Shown in pieces: positions 45,718 through 53,148 of a stretch of 64,000 nt of DNA. Source of the DNA: Peptoniphilus faecalis (GTDB lineage: Bacteria > Bacillota > Clostridia > Tissierellales > Peptoniphilaceae); assembly GCF_012976305.1 (NCBI RefSeq), contig NZ_JABDSR010000010.1:28068-92067 (forward strand). Direction: 5' to 3'. The translations under genes were made by a program, and so were the position numbers. The number at the start of each line of letters is the position of its first letter. Within the stretch, counting starts at the first letter, position 1. A model generated the notes under the pieces. The model was given only the letters and a program-made list of their open reading frames with translations. It ran no database searches and was not told the DNA's origin.

Positions 45718-46464
45718 TTGAATATACTAGTTACTAATGATGACGGAATTAACGCCGAGGGCATAGAGATCCTAGCAAAGGCACTTATTAAAGAAGGCCA
45801 CGAAATTACAATTGCAGCACCAAATGTCGAAAACTCGGGAAAATCTCACGCAATAACCTTTAAAAGCCCCTTAATTGTACAAGATACAAAATTAGAAGGT
45901 CTTGAAAATGTAAGAAGCCTTTGCGTATATGGCACGCCAGCTGATTGTGTAAGAGCAGCAGTACATCTCTTAGACGAAAAATTTGACTACTGTTTCTCAG
46001 GGATTAACTCTGGATTTAACACCGCCACAAATGTACTCTACTCTGGCACAGTTTCTGCAGCCATCGAAGCAAATCTATTTAACATACCATCAATTGCAGT
46101 ATCAGCTCAATGGGTTAAGGGTCATTCAAAATTTGAAACAGCAGCAAAAGTTGCCATGGATGTTTTTAATAAACTTGAAGATTTTAAAAAGTTGCAAGTT
46201 TTAAATATTAATGTTCCCTATCTAGATTACGAAGAATTAAAGGGGATAGAGGTATGCAAAGTTGGTGCCGATGTCATGAGTATATACGACATATCAGAAG
46301 ACGGCGAAAGTTACAACATGAAGCTAAGGGGCTTTCCAAAGGAAAATAGTGCCAATGATTCAGATGTATATTTTCTTGGACAAAAGTATGCGACAGTGAG
46401 TCCACTTTTATACGATGTTACAAACTTAACTCTAATAAATGAATTAAAGGAAATTTTAAAATAA
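45718..46464 (+). CDS. surE: SurE 5'/3'-nucleotidase
   Basis: A 248-residue survival-protein E family nucleotidase. Metal-site NDDGI near residue 7, APNVENSGKSHAITF near 36, GTPADCVRAAVHLL near 77 and SGINSGFNTATNVLYSGTVSAA near 98 are characteristic. It dephosphorylates nucleoside 5'- and 3'-monophosphates. Start codon is TTG at 45718 with GGGAGG five bases upstream. SurE in place of the usual HtrA after walJ is a local variation of the wal cluster. Confidence 0.94.
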   Translation: MNILVTNDDGINAEGIEILAKALIKEGHEITIAAPNVENSGKSHAITFKSPLIVQDTKLEGLENVRSLCVYGTPADCVRAAVHLLDEKFDYCFSGINSGFNTATNVLYSGTVSAAIEANLFNIPSIAVSAQWVKGHSKFETAAKVAMDVFNKLEDFKKLQVLNINVPYLDYEELKGIEVCKVGADVMSIYDISEDGESYNMKLRGFPKENSANDSDVYFLGQKYATVSPLLYDVTNLTLINELKEILK

Positions 46465-46480
46465 ATTTGAGGAGAAAAGC

Positions 46481-46552
46481 GTGAACTACAAATTTACCCT
46501 ATTATTTTTAATAATTTTAATTTTTGGAATATTTTTAAGAACTATAATGTAA
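46481..46552 (+). CDS. 23-residue single-helix membrane peptide
   Basis: A GTG at 46481 is preceded by GAGGAG with ideal six-base spacing, 16 bases after surE. It opens a 23-codon frame (VNYKFTLLFLIILIFGIFLR...) ending in TAA at 46552, followed 11 bases later by a terminator. One hydrophobic span with positively charged residues at both ends is visible. The strong RBS and placement before the terminator argue for translation. Function unknown. Confidence 0.5.
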   Translation: MNYKFTLLFLIILIFGIFLRTIM

Positions 46553-46563
46553 ACTTTGAACTT

Positions 46564-46595
46564 AAAAAGTCCTTGCGACTTTTTATTTTTTTTAT
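46564..46595 (+). terminator. Terminator of the wal-surE operon
   Basis: AAAAAGTC / GACTTTTT stem (46564-46571 with 46577-46584), loop CTTGC, followed by a run of T residues with a single A. It closes the operon that starts with the Lrp-like gene. Confidence 0.85.
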
Positions 46596-46622
46596 TATAC
46601 TTTAACAAAGAGGTGGATTGAA

Positions 46623-47063
46623 ATGAAAAAATTTTGCCTAGTACTTTTAATCACTTTTATTCTTGTTTTTTCAGCTTGTCAAAAAAAGGAAAAGACATTA
46701 TACGATTTTAAAACCGATTTTGTCGGCGACAACTCAAAAGTTTCCCAAATAATTAATAAGCAAGAATACCCAGAAAATTTTCAAACTAGCGAAATAAAAA
46801 TTTTATCAGAAAAAGAACCCTATGGTTTAAAAGTCTTCTGTAAAAATTATAAAAATTTAGAGAAAAAAGATTTGTTTAAAAATGCAGTCACAACTCTTTC
46901 CCTAATAAAAAACTTAGATAATTTATATTATGTAGATGAAAATGAAAAAGAAATCTTTATATATAATCGAAAAGAAGTAGAAGAAAAGCTAGAAAAAGAA
47001 AATACAAGTTTAGAAAAAATATCAGAAAACAAGGAAAACTTAGAAAATTTTATAAATAATTAA
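46623..47063 (+). CDS. Small lipoprotein, function unknown
   Basis: A 146-residue protein with a lipoprotein signal peptide. The lipobox FSAC places the modified Cys at about residue 20. The mature part is Lys/Glu-rich with a helical C-terminal tail (EKENTSLEKISENKENL). The LYDFKTDFVGDNSKV opening resembles the DUF4825-type extracytoplasmic fold, a tentative comparison. RBS GAGGTGG. It follows the surE terminator and so has its own promoter, which I could not fix. Confidence 0.75.
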   Translation: MKKFCLVLLITFILVFSACQKKEKTLYDFKTDFVGDNSKVSQIINKQEYPENFQTSEIKILSEKEPYGLKVFCKNYKNLEKKDLFKNAVTTLSLIKNLDNLYYVDENEKEIFIYNRKEVEEKLEKENTSLEKISENKENLENFINN

Positions 47064-47142
47064 AAGGGGAGACTACAATTAGTTTCCCCTTCTTTAAGAT
47101 TTACCAAAGCTATGCCCCAAAATATTTGGCATAGTTTTTTTA
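47062..47142 (+). terminator. Tandem terminators after the lipoprotein gene
   Basis: First hairpin AAGGGGAGA/TTTCCCCTT around 47063-47093, then a second GCTATGCC/GGCATAGT around 47109-47135 followed by TTTTTTT. Both point in the plus direction. Confidence 0.7.
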
Positions 47143-47165
47143 CATAATTTTTTGTCTTCTAATTT

Positions 47166-47396
47166 TTATTTATCTGAATTTGTAAAAATTTGTGTAGGCC
47201 CATCTGCTCCACCAATCATTTTTAAATCTCCATCACGAGTCATTTCTTTCCACTCATCTTCGGAAATCTTTCTATTGAGCAATTTTTCCATTTGAGTTTT
47301 TGTCAATCCTTGGTCTTCTTTTGCAATAGTCTTATTTGTAAAAAAACCTGCAAAAAATGATAGACATACAAGAAGAATAATTAAACCTTTTTTCAA
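47166..47396 (-). CDS. Mini-protein with C-terminal GGADGPT motif
   Basis: A 76-residue protein starting at TTG 47396 with GGGGGTG upstream. Residues 1-22 form a membrane helix or signal segment (GLIILLVCLSFFAGFF). A short charged middle (TKTQMEKLLNRKISEDEWKEM) leads to a C-terminal DLKMIGGADGPTQIF. The block GGADGPTxI(F/Y) is otherwise known from a transmembrane region of the beta subunit of sodium-pumping decarboxylases (OadB/GcdB), but here there is no room for that fold. I think it marks a distinct family of small exported or membrane-tethered peptides. Function unknown. Confidence 0.75.
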   Translation of the reverse strand: MKKGLIILLVCLSFFAGFFTNKTIAKEDQGLTKTQMEKLLNRKISEDEWKEMTRDGDLKMIGGADGPTQIFTNSDK

Positions 47397-47550
47397 AATT
47401 TCACCCCCTCATGGAATTCTAACACTGGTAATATTTTTAAATCTCTGAACAAAATTGACAATTTTTCATACTTTTTCATGCTTAATATTTTCACTTTGAA
47501 TATATACTGTTACCTCCTTTGTGTCAAGTGTCAATTTTTATTTTCCATTT

Positions 47551-47582
47551 AAAAAGAGGAAAACTTTTAAGTCTTCCTCTAA
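47551..47582 (-). terminator. Terminator of mgtE
   Basis: AGAGGAA / TTCCTCT stem on the minus strand (about 47580-47574 with 47561-47555) followed by TTTTT. It lies 20 bases past the mgtE stop. Confidence 0.78.
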
Positions 47583-47599
47583 CTTTTTCATCTATTAAT

Positions 47600-48922
47600 T
47601 TAAATGCTTATTAAAACTGTTGCTATTTCAAAATATACAAATAATACTAAAGTATCTACTATTGTTGTGATAAGCGGTCCCGCCATAATAGTTGGATCGA
47701 TTTTTAGTTTCTCTGCAATTAATGGAAGTATTCCGCCAATCATCTTTGACAAAACTATGGTAGTAAGTAGTGTAGCTGATACTGTTAGAGTTACGCCAAT
47801 GTCCACAGTGTCTAAAATTGACATTCTAATTATATTTACTACTACTAGAATTAATCCAACAATAATTCCAATGCGAAATTCTTTAAACATTACCTGTAAA
47901 AATTCTTTAAATTCAACTTCGCCTGTGTAAATTCCACGAATTATTGTCGTGGAGGATTGTGTTCCTGCGTTTCCGCCAGAGTCCATTAGCATTGGAATAT
48001 AGGCTGCGAGTGCTACGCTTGATGCTAAAAGTGTTTCATACCTTTTTATTATAAAACTTGTAAAAGTTGCTGTTACAAGACAAATTATAAGCCACATAGT
48101 TCTATCCTTTGCAAGCCTAAATACAGATTTGTCCCAATAATGTTCTGGTGATGATTCGCTAATACCGTGGATATTTCCCAAGTCCTCTTCATATTCATCG
48201 TGCATTACGTCAATTGCCCATTCAACTGGTACAATACCTACAAGCCTTCCTTCAGAGTCCGTCACTGGAATTTCTGATAGATCGTATTTATGTGCAAGTT
48301 TTGCCACAACTTCTTGATCATCTGTTGCATAGACGCTGGAGTTTATTGGGTGCATAAATTCTTCGATATTTTTATTTTTGTTGCGAAGTAGGTCTGCCAA
48401 GTTTACATAACCAATTAGCACAAGGGACTCGTTTGTAACCCAAACTTGTTCCAATCTGTCTGCGTCTAAGTCTGAATGAATGATTTTTTCTAGTGTCTGA
48501 GTTGGCGTTGCTGTCTTTTTTACAAAAATAAATCCAACAGACATAATTGAACCAACAGATTCTTGAGGATAGCCCAAAAGTTCATTTATAACTGGTCTTC
48601 TCTCTTCTTCTATAAAGTGGTTCATGAGCTTTCTAACCATATTGGCTGGCAGCTCTTGCAAAGTGTCTACAAGTTCATCTTCTTCCAAATCTTTCATAAG
48701 AGATAATATTTTATCTTGGGAAAGTGAACCTATTATTTCAACTTTTTTATCTCCAGGCAAAAGGGAAAAAGCATCTGCCAAGAGGTCTTTGTTCAAAAGC
48801 TTTATCCAAATGGCAACATCTTCCTTTGGAAGTTCCTCTAGTTGTTCTGCGATATCAACTGGATCCATTCTATTAATGGTCTCTTGTGTCTTTAATAATT
48901 CTTCTCTATTATATTTTTTCAT
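47600..48922 (-). CDS. mgtE: MgtE magnesium transporter
   Basis: A 440-residue Mg2+ channel. An N-terminal MgtE_N superhelical domain (about 15-120), two CBS domains (about 125-250) and five C-terminal membrane helices are visible. The pore region MLMDSGGNAGTQSSTT near 315 and the final PLITTIVDTLVLFVYF helix are characteristic. The cytosolic domains sense Mg2+ and close the channel. RBS TTAAGGAGG. The leader holds an M-box-like riboswitch, so expression should rise when Mg2+ is low. Confidence 0.95.
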   Translation of the reverse strand: MKKYNREELLKTQETINRMDPVDIAEQLEELPKEDVAIWIKLLNKDLLADAFSLLPGDKKVEIIGSLSQDKILSLMKDLEEDELVDTLQELPANMVRKLMNHFIEEERRPVINELLGYPQESVGSIMSVGFIFVKKTATPTQTLEKIIHSDLDADRLEQVWVTNESLVLIGYVNLADLLRNKNKNIEEFMHPINSSVYATDDQEVVAKLAHKYDLSEIPVTDSEGRLVGIVPVEWAIDVMHDEYEEDLGNIHGISESSPEHYWDKSVFRLAKDRTMWLIICLVTATFTSFIIKRYETLLASSVALAAYIPMLMDSGGNAGTQSSTTIIRGIYTGEVEFKEFLQVMFKEFRIGIIVGLILVVVNIIRMSILDTVDIGVTLTVSATLLTTIVLSKMIGGILPLIAEKLKIDPTIMAGPLITTIVDTLVLFVYFEIATVLISI

Positions 48923-48954
48923 AAAGCCTCCTTAATTTTTATGACTTTTTTGCA

Positions 48955-49095
48955 TAAAAAAAGCCGCTGTCTAAGCGGTAAAGAGGCATGATTAAATAGA
49001 CTTATGAATTTATAAGCCTTATAGATTTCTCCTTTATCGCATAGACTAATACATTTTTCCAGGGTCGACTGGTATCCATGTAAACACCTCCATAT
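48955..49095 (-). promoter_or_regulatory. M-box-like magnesium riboswitch
   Basis: The minus-strand leader of mgtE contains CTATATGGAGGTG, ATGGATACCAG...CCCTGGAAAAATGT and ATGCCTCTTTACCGCTTAGACAGC. These parallel the conserved M-box (ykoK) blocks TATATGGATAC, GCCCNGAAAANGT and ATGCC...CAGTGCTAAAG. It ends in a terminator whose stem ACCGCT...AGCGGC overlaps the last block, followed by TTTTTTT. Mg2+ binding would favour the terminator. It appears shorter than the B. subtilis version. Confidence 0.75.
48957..48982 (-). terminator. Riboswitch-controlled terminator before mgtE
   Basis: GCCGCTGTCTAAGCGGT (plus-strand sense) folds as a short GC-rich stem on the minus strand (ACCGCTTAGACAGCGGC) followed by seven T residues. 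It is the expression platform of the M-box-like leader. Confidence 0.75.
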
Positions 49096-49102
49096 AGATA
49101 TC

Positions 49103-49131
49103 ATTTTAACATAAAGGGCATTTTAAGTCCA
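49103..49131 (-). promoter_or_regulatory. Promoter of the mgtE leader
   Basis: TGGACT (49131-49126) and TAAAAT (49108-49103) are separated by 17 bases on the minus strand, just upstream of the riboswitch. Confidence 0.6.
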
Positions 49132-49160
49132 TTTTTAGAGAAATTTTTACAAAAAATATA

Positions 49161-49689
49161 TTATAAACTAGATTCTTTATTCTTTAGAATGAAGTATAAA
49201 ACAATTATGAGAGCAAAAATATAAACTAAAAGCAGCACCACCTTTGAAAATAAATTGTACTCAATGTTTTCTATTTTCTTTTCCACAAACTTATAGGATT
49301 GAGGAAAGGCGATTGTTCCAATTGTCATATAAATTGTCAAATTTATTTGAGGCAAATCTTTAGATCAGGTTTTAAAAATTCTTTCATAAACAAATAATAG
49401 GCTGCAAAAAATATTATTCCCAGAAAATATAAGACTATATAAAAAAATAAACTAGCACCTTCTTTTTTTATTATTTTCTTATTGCTTAATTTATTTTTTG
49501 ATTCTTTTTCTCCTTCCTCAATAAAATATGACATATTAACTCCATAAATTTTCCATAGTCGGCGATGCCTGTCTTTTTCCATTTTAAAATTGCTTGTCTA
49601 GTTACAAAAAGCTTATTAGCTAAATCTTCTTGTGATAAATTTAATTCTCTTCTTTTGTCTTTAATTTTTCGTCCATACATAAAAATCAC
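49161..49689 (-). pseudogene. Decayed XRE-type HTH regulator with membrane tail
   Basis: Three overlapping frames together resemble one protein. A helix-turn-helix start (MYGRKIKDKRRELNLSQEDL, FVTRQAILKW, 49486-49689) is followed in other frames by IEEGEKESKNKLS and a membrane span (49343-49582), then two more membrane spans (49161-49355). At least two frameshifts separate them, near 49570 and near 49355. Intact relatives are XRE regulators with C-terminal membrane helices. Ribosome binding for the later pieces is poor, so I call it a pseudogene; sequencing error is the alternative. Confidence 0.65.
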
Positions 49690-50018
49690 TTACTTTCACT
49701 TTCTAGCTTCTAAATTTACATCTAGATTATAAGTTTTCAATCTGTAAATTTCCTAAAAAATTTATGTTTTTTAACAAAAAAACAAAATTGTAAAATCATC
49801 ACAAGAAAATATGCCGCAACTTTTGGTTGCATAAGCATTTTTCAATTTCTCTTCTATAAAGTTTGTAAAATTAATATAACTCAAAAAATTAGTGCTAACT
49901 TGAAGTAATTAAACAAATTTTTACTCATGAGAAATGGAGATAGAAAGAAAATAATTTAATTTTTATGCAAAGAAATTATAAATCCTAGTTTGTTTAATAC
50001 CACGTTGTTTTTAATCAA
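49690..50018. other. Gene-free spacer
   Basis: AT-rich DNA upstream of the decayed HTH gene. A small GCAAC...GTTGC hairpin with CCGCAAC/GTTGCAT arms is present around 49813-49834. I see no convincing coding frame or promoter. Confidence 0.4.
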
Positions 50019-50043
50019 AAAAGACCTAATTGCTTAGGTCTAA
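50019..50043 (-). terminator. Terminator of glsA
   Basis: AGACCTAA/TTAGGTCT stem with a short GCAA loop on the minus strand, followed by TTTTTT. Confidence 0.82.
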
Positions 50044-50065
50044 TACTATAATTTTATTAATAATT

Positions 50066-50989
50066 TTAATAAATAGACAAATCTAGTTTTTCTGATAAGT
50101 ATTCTAACATTCTAACGCCACTGTAAGAGTTGCCATGTTTGTCTAGCCTTGGTGCATATACTGCAAGTCCAGTTTTATTTCTTGATGCGGTAACTATACC
50201 TCCGCCCACCCCAGATTTAGCAGGTAGTCCAACTCTTATTGCAAAATCTCCTGAATAGTCATAAGTTCCGCAAGTTGCCATAAGTGCTCTTAAAACTTCT
50301 GATTCCTTTTTGGTAATAATTTCTCTACCTTTAAGATCTACTCCATTGTTAGAAATTACATAAGACATATGTGCTAAGTTTTCCGTACTTACAAGAATTG
50401 AACATGCTTTAAAATATGTATCTAATACTTCTTCGACTTTTGTATCGCTTGGCAAAATTTCCTTAGCTAACATTAAATAAATTAGCGTCCTATTTGTAAA
50501 GGAAGATTCCTTTTCTGATTGTGCAATTTTTCTGCTATAATCAACTTCTTCTCCTAGAAATTCTCCTGCTTTTTCAAGTATTACATCAAAGGTTTTTTCT
50601 CTATACACATTATATAGTATAGCTACTATAATAATTGCACCAGCATTTATAAAGGGGTTAACGGGAATCTTTTTTTCTGAAAGCTCTAGCTCTATAACAG
50701 AATTAAAAGGTTTTGCAGATGGTCTTACGCCAACATATCTTTTAAGTTCTGATACTCTATAGTTTTTCATTGCAAGGGCGTATAAAATTACTTTTACAAT
50801 AGATTGGATTGAATATTTGACTTTTGAATCGCCTACACTATAAAGATCTCCATCTTCAATTTTTGAAATTGCAATCTTATTTGGATCAACTTTTGCGAGT
50901 TCAGGAATGTAATTTGCAACAGCCCCTTCATGTAGGTATTTTCTGCCTATATTAAGAGCTTCCTCTAAAACTTCTTCTGTAAAAATCAT
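50066..50989 (-). CDS. glsA: Glutaminase (GlsA/YbaS type)
   Basis: About 307 residues, the usual family length, from ATG 50989 with AAAGGTG upstream; an ATG at 51034 would add 15 residues. Serine-dependent beta-lactamase-like fold: YSIQSIVK (catalytic Ser-x-x-Lys) near residue 62, NPFINAGAII near 112, and PAKSGVGGGIVTASRNKTGLAVYAPRLD near 250. It hydrolyses glutamine to glutamate and ammonia, feeding the glutamate pool also supplied by the hut pathway, and the ammonia may aid acid tolerance. Confidence 0.94.
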   Translation of the reverse strand: MIFTEEVLEEALNIGRKYLHEGAVANYIPELAKVDPNKIAISKIEDGDLYSVGDSKVKYSIQSIVKVILYALAMKNYRVSELKRYVGVRPSAKPFNSVIELELSEKKIPVNPFINAGAIIIVAILYNVYREKTFDVILEKAGEFLGEEVDYSRKIAQSEKESSFTNRTLIYLMLAKEILPSDTKVEEVLDTYFKACSILVSTENLAHMSYVISNNGVDLKGREIITKKESEVLRALMATCGTYDYSGDFAIRVGLPAKSGVGGGIVTASRNKTGLAVYAPRLDKHGNSYSGVRMLEYLSEKLDLSIY

Positions 50990-51126
50990 TGTTATCACAC
51001 CTTTGTTTTTATTTGGGATTGTTTTCCCAGTCATAATAGGTTATCATATCACAAAATCTTTTTCAATCTATTTCTAAAACTATAACCATAAAATTACAAA
51101 CTACTACATTTATAAAAGCTACTAAA

Positions 51127-51150
51127 AGGACCTAATACACTTTAGGTCCT
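51127..51150 (-). terminator. Terminator of msrAB
   Basis: AGGACCTAAA...TTTAGGTCCT-type stem (GGACCTAA / TTTAGGTCC) followed on the minus strand by TTTTAG. Its core resembles the glsA terminator, AGACCTAAGC. Confidence 0.75.
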
Positions 51151-51167
51151 AAAATCATTGCAAAATT

Positions 51168-52109
51168 TTATTTAACAAAAATTTTATATTCGCAATATCC
51201 TCTATCATCCATTTCTTCATAGGGGATAAATTCAAGTGCCGCACCATTTATGCAATATCTAAGTCCACCCCTATCTACTGGACCGTCTTCAAATACATGG
51301 CCAAGATGTGAATCAGAAGATTTTGATTTAACTTCAGTGCGAAGCATTCCAAGGGAAGTATCTTTTCTCTCTTCTAAATAATTTGAAACAATGGGACGAG
51401 AAAAAGACGGCCAGCCACAACCTGCGTCAAATTTATCCCTTGATGAAAAAAGAGGTTTCTTTGAAAGTTTGTCGACATAAATTCCCCTTCTATATTCTTT
51501 ATTAAGTTCACTAGTAAAAGGTCTTTCAGTGCCTGCCCTTTCCATTACATCGTAGGAGATATCATCTAAAAACTCTCTTTTGTTTTTCTCTACAAATTTT
51601 CTGTCATCGTCAATTATTGGGTCTTCAGCTGAATTTAAATTTATATGACAATATCCATTAGGATTTTTATCTAAATAATCTTGATGATATTCCTCTGCTT
51701 TAACAAAATTTTTAATAGGAGAAACTTCAACAGCAACTTTTCCTATTTTTTCTTCCTCATATTCTATAAAGTCTTTCACAATTTTTTCAGAATTAATATC
51801 CCTTTCTTCCCAATAAATTCCCGTACGATATTGTCTTCCAATGTCATTACCTTGTCTATTTATAGATTTTGGATTTATAATTCTAAAATAATGTAGAAGG
51901 ATCTCAGTTAAAGAAATTTTGGAAAAATCATAATAAATTTTTACAGTTTCTGCATGATCTGTCCTTGATACAATTTCATAATTAGTTTCATCGCTGTCGC
52001 CATTTGCATATCCTACTAAAGTCTTAACAATTCCCTTTAATTTTTTAAAATAGGCTTCTGTTCCCCAAAAACATCCGCCAGCTAAATATATAACTTTAAT
52101 ATTTTTCAT
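51168..52109 (-). CDS. msrAB: Fused methionine sulfoxide reductase MsrA-MsrB
   Basis: A 313-residue fusion. The MsrA domain (1-160) has the catalytic Cys in GGCFWGTEAYF near residue 13 and YHQDYLDKNPNGYCHI. The MsrB domain (170-313) has AGTERPFTSELNKE, DAGCGWPSFSRP and the catalytic Cys in RYCINGAALEF near 295. The two CxxC pairs that bind structural zinc in many MsrB proteins are absent (VDKLSKKPLF in the usual position). It repairs both S- and R-methionine sulfoxide. No signal peptide, so cytoplasmic. RBS GGTGAT. Confidence 0.94.
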   Translation of the reverse strand: MKNIKVIYLAGGCFWGTEAYFKKLKGIVKTLVGYANGDSDETNYEIVSRTDHAETVKIYYDFSKISLTEILLHYFRIINPKSINRQGNDIGRQYRTGIYWEERDINSEKIVKDFIEYEEEKIGKVAVEVSPIKNFVKAEEYHQDYLDKNPNGYCHINLNSAEDPIIDDDRKFVEKNKREFLDDISYDVMERAGTERPFTSELNKEYRRGIYVDKLSKKPLFSSRDKFDAGCGWPSFSRPIVSNYLEERKDTSLGMLRTEVKSKSSDSHLGHVFEDGPVDRGGLRYCINGAALEFIPYEEMDDRGYCEYKIFVK

Positions 52110-52441
52110 ACAATCACCAGTAATACTATACCCATTTTTTGTAAAATCAATTTCTAAACAATAATTATTATTGTTTATTAAATAAATTTTAGTAAATTCC
52201 TTAATATATTTTTAAAAAAATTGATAAACTATGTGTTAAGTGATAATTAATATCAATTTATGCTTTGTTTTATTTATTTTATGGAATTTTAAGCTTTGAT
52301 AAAAATCTTTGACATATTTTCAAATAATAAATCTTGTAAACTCTTTTATAATATATAATTTTACTATTTTTTAATTATAAATTTAGCTATTTTCATATTT
52401 TAATCTTAAACAAAAGCAAAACTTAATAATTAGGAGGAATT
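52110..52441. other. Divergent upstream region of msrAB and zinT
   Basis: AT-rich intergenic DNA with no coding frame. It contains a near-palindrome TGATAATTAATATCA (52241-52255) and a TTGACA at 52309-52314 for which I find no well-spaced -10. The regulator binding here is unknown; a Fur/Zur-type site is a candidate because the downstream operon handles zinc. Confidence 0.5.
52241..52255. promoter_or_regulatory. Candidate Fur/Zur-family box
   Basis: TGATAATTAATATCA has arms TGATA/TATCA and resembles the 7-1-7 half-site arrangement of Fur-family operators. It sits about 190 bases before zinT, somewhat far. Evidence is weak. Confidence 0.3.
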
Positions 52442-53089
52442 ATGAAGAAAAATTTTAAAATGTCCTTGGCAGTTGTTCTCATGTCTTCAACTTTACTTGT
52501 TGCTTGCAATAAAAATAATTCAAGCCATTCAACAAATCATGCAAGTTCAAAGGAAAACCACACTAAGGTGGAACAAAATATAGCTGCAAAGACTGAAGAA
52601 AAATCTCAAGATGTTGCTCTTTCTGATTGGTCAGGAGAATGGAATAATATTGCTAATTTTATCGACGACGATGCTTTAAAGGGAGCCTACGACGAAGTTG
52701 CTAAGAGAGATAATATTACAGCGGAGCAAGCTAAGCAAAATTTTGCCGACCGTACTGCTGTTGATTTTGGTGCAATTAAAGTTGATGATGATAGCATTAC
52801 ATTCTTCTCTAAACCAGGTGGAGAAGAGTTAGAAAAAGCTAATTTCAAATATGTTGACAAACATCCTATGGAACATGGTGGGAAAACTTTATATTGGTAT
52901 GAATTTTCTTCCGATGGAAAATATCCTACAATTTTAATGATGCCTGTCCATGGAGAAGAACACATGCCACACTTCCACTTGAGAGTAGGCGAATCTGCAG
53001 AAGAAATGTTAGCAAAGGACAATTGGTATCCTACTTTTGTAAGTCCAACAGTTACAATAGATCAAGTTTACGAAGAAGTTGCTGAATAA
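52442..53089 (+). CDS. zinT: ZinT-family zinc-binding lipoprotein
   Basis: A 215-residue lipoprotein. The signal peptide ends in the lipobox LVAC (Cys about 22), followed by a His/Ser/Asn-rich linker. The ZinT/YodA lipocalin-like domain (about 60-215) shows LSDWSGEWNNI near 60, HPMEHGGKTLYWYEFSSDGK near 140 and EEHMPHFHLR near 175 with the zinc-binding His residues. It captures extracellular zinc for the ZnuABC importer encoded downstream. In streptococcal AdcA this domain is fused to the receptor; here it is separate. RBS AGGAGG. Confidence 0.93.
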   Translation: MKKNFKMSLAVVLMSSTLLVACNKNNSSHSTNHASSKENHTKVEQNIAAKTEEKSQDVALSDWSGEWNNIANFIDDDALKGAYDEVAKRDNITAEQAKQNFADRTAVDFGAIKVDDDSITFFSKPGGEELEKANFKYVDKHPMEHGGKTLYWYEFSSDGKYPTILMMPVHGEEHMPHFHLRVGESAEEMLAKDNWYPTFVSPTVTIDQVYEEVAE

Positions 53090-53105
53090 TATTTTTTCTT
53101 TTTCT

Positions 53106-53134
53106 TATCCTCGATTTTTATCGGGGATATTTTT
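53106..53134 (+). terminator. Intra-operon terminator between zinT and znuA
   Basis: TATCCTCGA / TCGGGGATA stem (53106-53114 with 53121-53129) followed by TTTTTCT. Placed 17 bases after zinT and before the znuA RBS, it probably reduces expression of the importer genes relative to ZinT. Confidence 0.72.
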
Positions 53135-53148
53135 CTGAGAGGAGTAAT

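Noticed and set aside
48919..49104. 61-codon frame covering the mgtE leader
   Set aside because: It overlaps the M-box-like riboswitch and its terminator. The start codon is followed by sequence explained by RNA structure rather than coding constraint.
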